Shown here piece after piece: positions 61,106 to 64,000 of a stretch of DNA of 64,000 bases. This DNA comes from Microbacterium schleiferi. GTDB taxonomy: Bacteria > Actinomycetota > Actinomycetes > Actinomycetales > Microbacteriaceae. The notes under the pieces are model-generated. The model was not told the origin of the DNA and made no database searches. It saw only the letters and a list, made by a program, of their open reading frames with translations. How positions within the stretch are numbered: position 1 is the first letter of the stretch; every line of letters begins with the position of its first letter. The stretch is from positions 992,001 through 1,056,000 of the forward strand of contig NZ_CP064760.1 in NCBI RefSeq assembly GCF_015565955.1. The letters run 5' to 3'. Both the position numbers and the translations under genes were made by a program.

Positions 61106-63762
61106 ATGCCGAGGAGTAGCACCAAAACCTCGACCTCTGGTCGTGCGCCCGCCAAGGGTTCGCGCTCGCGCGCGTCCGCACCGGCACCCAAGCGGTACGT
61201 CGGCGATGACGAGCGTCCCGCCCTGATCGTGCGGATGTGGATGGGTCTCGCGCACGCCACCGGTGGGCTGTTCCGCGCATTCGGCCCTGAGACCCTCGAG
61301 AAGGACCAGCGCCGCGACGGCTTCCCCTTCTTCCTCGTGCTGCTCGCGATCGCCGGCGCGGTCGTGGAGTGGTTCTTCATCGGCTCCGATATCGGCGAGA
61401 CGATCTCGGCCTACTCGGTCGGCGCCCTGGTCGGACGCGTCGCGTTCGTCCTCCCGGTCCTGCTGGTCATTCTCGCCGGATGGCTGTTTCGCCACCCGGC
61501 CTCCGTTCACGACAACGGCCGGATCGGCATCGGCTTCGGCCTCCTGATTCTTGTCATCGCCGCGTTCGCCCACGTCTACGGCGGACGTCCTGAGCCGCGT
61601 GAGGGCCTTCCGAAACTCAGCGAGGCCGGGGGCGTGTTCGGGTGGATGCTGGGCGAGCCGCTCGCGCTGGGCCTGACTCCTATCGGTGCCGGCATCGTGC
61701 TCGGCCTGCTGAGCGTCCTCAGCATCCTGATCCTCACCAAGACGCCGCCCAACCGCATCGGTCGGCGCCTGGGTGACCTCTACGCGTGGATGTTCGGCGC
61801 CGAGCGTGCCGCGCCGACGAACGATGCCGACCGAACCGAGTCCGAAGAGCGGGCGTCGGTGCCGTGGTGGCGACGCAACAGCTCTGGCCGCGAGCAGGAT
61901 GCCGACGGCAGCCTGTCGACCGAGGATTTCCTGACCGAACTCCTCCCGCCGGGACCTCCCGAAGGGGGCTTCGACCAGGCTTTCGCCGCGGTAGCATCCG
62001 ACGCGCCAGCACCCGACGCTCTCACCGAGGTCATCGATCCTGCCGTCCTCGATGGGGCGAAGAAGGCTGTCGGCGCCTCGCACACGGGGCTCCAGGACGA
62101 TGACTCCGATGACGAGGATGCCGCTTTGCCGGGTGTCATCGGGATCGGCAGCGACACCCCGCGGTCCACGCCCACGGCGCCCTACCGGCTTCCCTCCGTC
62201 AACAACCTGTCAGCGGGAACCCCCGCCAAGGCCCGCTCGGAGGCCAACGACGCTGTCGTTCGTGCGATCACGAGCGTGTTCGAGGAGTTCTCGATCAACG
62301 CCCGTGTGACCGGCTTCTCGCGCGGCCCGACAGTCACGCAGTACGAGATCGAGCTCGGTCCCGGCGTGAAGGTCGAGCGCATCACGGCGCTCACCAACAA
62401 CATCGCCTATGCGGTCGCCTCCAACGAGGTCCGCATTCTCGCGCCGATCCCCGGCAAGAGCGCGATCGGCGTGGAGATCCCCAACACCGACCGTGAGATC
62501 GTCACCCTCGGCGATGTCCTGCGCTCGGCCGCCGCGACCCAGTCGACGCATCCCATGACGATCGGTGTCGGCAAAGACGTCGGCGGCGGGTTCGTCGTGG
62601 CCAACCTCGCCAAGATGCCCCACCTGCTCGTGGCCGGTTCCACCGGCTCGGGTAAGTCGAGCTTCGTCAACTCAATGATCACGAGCCTGCTGATGCGCGC
62701 CAAGCCCTCCGAGGTGCGCATGGTGCTCATCGACCCCAAGCGGGTCGAGCTGACCTCCTACGCCGGCGTCCCGCACCTGATCACCCCCATCATCACGAAC
62801 CCCAAAAAGGCAGCCGAGGCGCTGCAGTGGGTCGTGAAAGAGATGGACATGCGCTACGACGATCTGGCGTCGTTCGGGTTCCGCCACATCGACGATTTCA
62901 ACCGCGCGGTCGTCGCGGGCGAGGTGAAGCTGCCGCCGGGCAGCGAACGGGTGCTGAAGCCGTATCCGTACCTGCTGGTCGTCGTCGACGAGCTCGCCGA
63001 CCTCATGATGGTCGCCCCGCGCGATGTTGAGGACTCGATCGTGCGCATCACGCAGCTGGCCCGTGCCAGCGGCATCCACCTGGTGCTGGCAACCCAGCGC
63101 CCCTCGGTGGACGTTGTCACGGGACTCATCAAGGCCAACGTCCCCTCGCGCCTCGCGTTCGCTGTCACAAGCGTCACCGACTCCCGGGTCATCCTCGATC
63201 AGCCCGGAGCCGACCGGCTCATCGGGCAGGGTGACGCGCTGTTCCTCCCGATGGGGCATCCAAGACCCTGCGTGTGCAGGGGGCATGGGTCAGCGAGTCC
63301 GAGATCGAGAAGGTCGTTGCCCACGTGACCGGTCAGGCCCGCCCCGAGTATCGCTCGGACGTGCAGGTGGCTGCCGAGAGGAAAGAAGTGGATGCCGACA
63401 TCGGCGACGACCTCGAGTTGCTGCTGGCGGCGGCTGAACTCGTCGTGTCGACGCAGTTCGGTTCGACCTCGATGCTTCAGCGCAAGCTCCGCGTCGGCTT
63501 CGCCAAGGCGGGCCGACTCATGGACCTCCTCGAGTCGCGCGAGATCGTCGGCCCGTCCGAGGGGTCAAAGGCGCGCGATGTGCTCGTGACAGCCGAGCAG
63601 CTCCCGGGAGTCCTGGCGCGACTGCGCGGCGAGGATGCGCCCGGTGCGGCATCCGAGGACCGGTACGGTCCCGACGCGGTCGACGGGCAGTTCGCGGGCC
63701 TCGAGGTCGTCGACGGTGACGACGGCGGCGAGGACGCGTGGGGGCTGACCGGCCGGGACTGA
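61106..63762 (+). CDS. ftsK: DNA translocase FtsK (frameshifted)
   Basis: Septal DNA pump that clears the chromosome at division and activates XerCD. The corrected 885 residues have about four N-terminal helices, an acidic linker (300-400), and the ATPase: Walker [17 protein letters not shown], Walker [14 protein letters not shown] and [19 protein letters not shown]. The C-terminal gamma domain ([20 protein letters not shown]) binds KOPS-like DNA. The frame is lost at the G4 run 63253-63256: one G restores [23 protein letters not shown] and a TACCGT hexamer both lie just before the ATG at 61106. Confidence 0.93.
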
Positions 63763-63785
63763 TCGGCCGGGACAGGCCTGCGCAG

Positions 63786-63791
63786 TAGGCT
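63786..63791 (+). promoter_or_regulatory. -10 hexamer of leaderless pgsA
   Basis: TAGGCT followed by 6 nt and the ATG at 63798. Confidence 0.45.
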
Positions 63792-63797
63792 CGCCCC

Positions 63798-64000
63798 ATG
63801 GCGATTCCGCGGCAGCTCCCCAACGCGATCACGATCGTGCGCATCCTCATGGCGCCGATCTTCCTCTGGATGCTGCTGGCAGACGGGGGATCGGACGGGG
63901 CCCTGCGCTGGTGGGCGGCGGTCATCTTCATCGTTGCGATCGCGACGGACGGAATTGACGGGTATCTGGCCCGCAAGTACGAGATTGTCACCGACCTCGG
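63798..64000 (+). CDS. pgsA: CDP-alcohol phosphatidyltransferase PgsA (cut by window end)
   Basis: N-terminal 67 residues of a CDP-diacylglycerol-glycerol-3-phosphate 3-phosphatidyltransferase-like membrane enzyme, first step to phosphatidylglycerol. PNAITIVRILMAPIFLWMLL opens the protein and the CDP-alcohol motif begins in DGIDGYLARKYEIVTDLG. The rest is beyond the window. The position after ftsK is the usual actinobacterial order. Confidence 0.88.
   Translation, partial: MAIPRQLPNAITIVRILMAPIFLWMLLADGGSDGALRWWAAVIFIVAIATDGIDGYLARKYEIVTDL

Noticed and set aside
1440..63256. Phase variation by slippage in G/C runs.
   Set aside because: The runs are only 4-5 bases and hit housekeeping genes such as pnp, rnj and ftsK, where off states would be lethal or severe. 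Sequence error explains all cases.
1..64000. tRNA, rRNA, tmRNA or other conserved RNA genes.
   Set aside because: I scanned the intergenic gaps and found no cloverleaf, CCA end or recognisable RNA. The gaps are mostly under 250 bp.
1..64000. Insertion sequences, integrases or prophage genes.
   Set aside because: No transposase, integrase or phage structural protein is encoded, and no terminal inverted repeats with target duplications were seen.

Overview
The window is a high-GC, gene-dense actinobacterial chromosome segment, most likely from Microbacterium or a close relative in the Microbacteriaceae. That placement is inferred from the nusA-ylxR-infB-rbfA-truB-ribF cluster, the dapB-thyX-dapA-rnj-ftsK-pgsA order, the many GTG and TTG starts, and the dense use of the word GGATGC/GCATCC. 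I see no phage, IS element, CRISPR array, rRNA or tRNA. This is mostly core chromosome with small accessory pockets.

Layout. 1-3.2 kb (minus): a DUF1206 membrane protein, a lipoprotein with a HEYAH metal-site motif, and an alanine/glycine:cation symporter. 3.3-13 kb: the translation cluster nusA-ylxR-infB-rbfA, interrupted by a minus-strand flavodoxin and mutY, then resuming with a uridine-kinase-like gene, truB, two small membrane proteins and ribF. 13-18 kb: deoC, a lipoprotein, a SNF2-type helicase and pfkA. 18.0-19.6 kb: an accessory pocket in which one DUF559/AbiEi-like gene lies between two pairs of a degenerate 64-bp repeat, followed by a 16-bp tandem array. 19.6-31.5 kb: oligopeptidase B, a phosphodiesterase, aspA, a FAH-family enzyme, a CcdA/thioredoxin-lipoprotein pair, an OmpR-type two-component system, an FKBP isomerase, a YceI protein, an MFS transporter and a DUF167 gene. 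31.6-35.6 kb: rpsO, then the efeUOB iron-uptake operon behind an IdeR/DmdR-type iron box. 35.6-47.4 kb: an alpha/beta hydrolase, a luciferase-like monooxygenase with its FMN reductase, a DcuS/CitA-like two-component system, the fructose operon fruR-fruK-fruA, a DedA protein and a glycosyltransferase-SGNH-hydrolase fusion. 47.7-64 kb: pnp, an aldo/keto reductase, a phosphatase, dapB, a TIGR01777 epimerase, OsmC, a DUF4395-thioredoxin pair, thyX, an SDR, a NUDIX hydrolase, dapA, rnj (RNase J), a GNAT gene, ftsK and the start of pgsA.

Two patterns run through the whole window. First, eleven genes, including pnp, rnj and ftsK, are broken by thirteen frameshifts. All thirteen are single-base losses in a run of G or C, and adding one base to each run restores a normal family protein. 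I therefore read these as homopolymer undercalls in the sequence, and I annotate the genes as whole CDSs with the frameshift noted. Second, at least fifteen genes start 6-8 nt after a TAnnnT hexamer with no Shine-Dalgarno sequence, which is the signature of leaderless transcripts; this decides several start codons.

The least explained structures are the repeats around the DUF559 gene, a hairpin that overlaps the infB ribosome binding site, a perfect 16-bp hairpin between infB and rbfA, and the glycosyltransferase-SGNH fusion.
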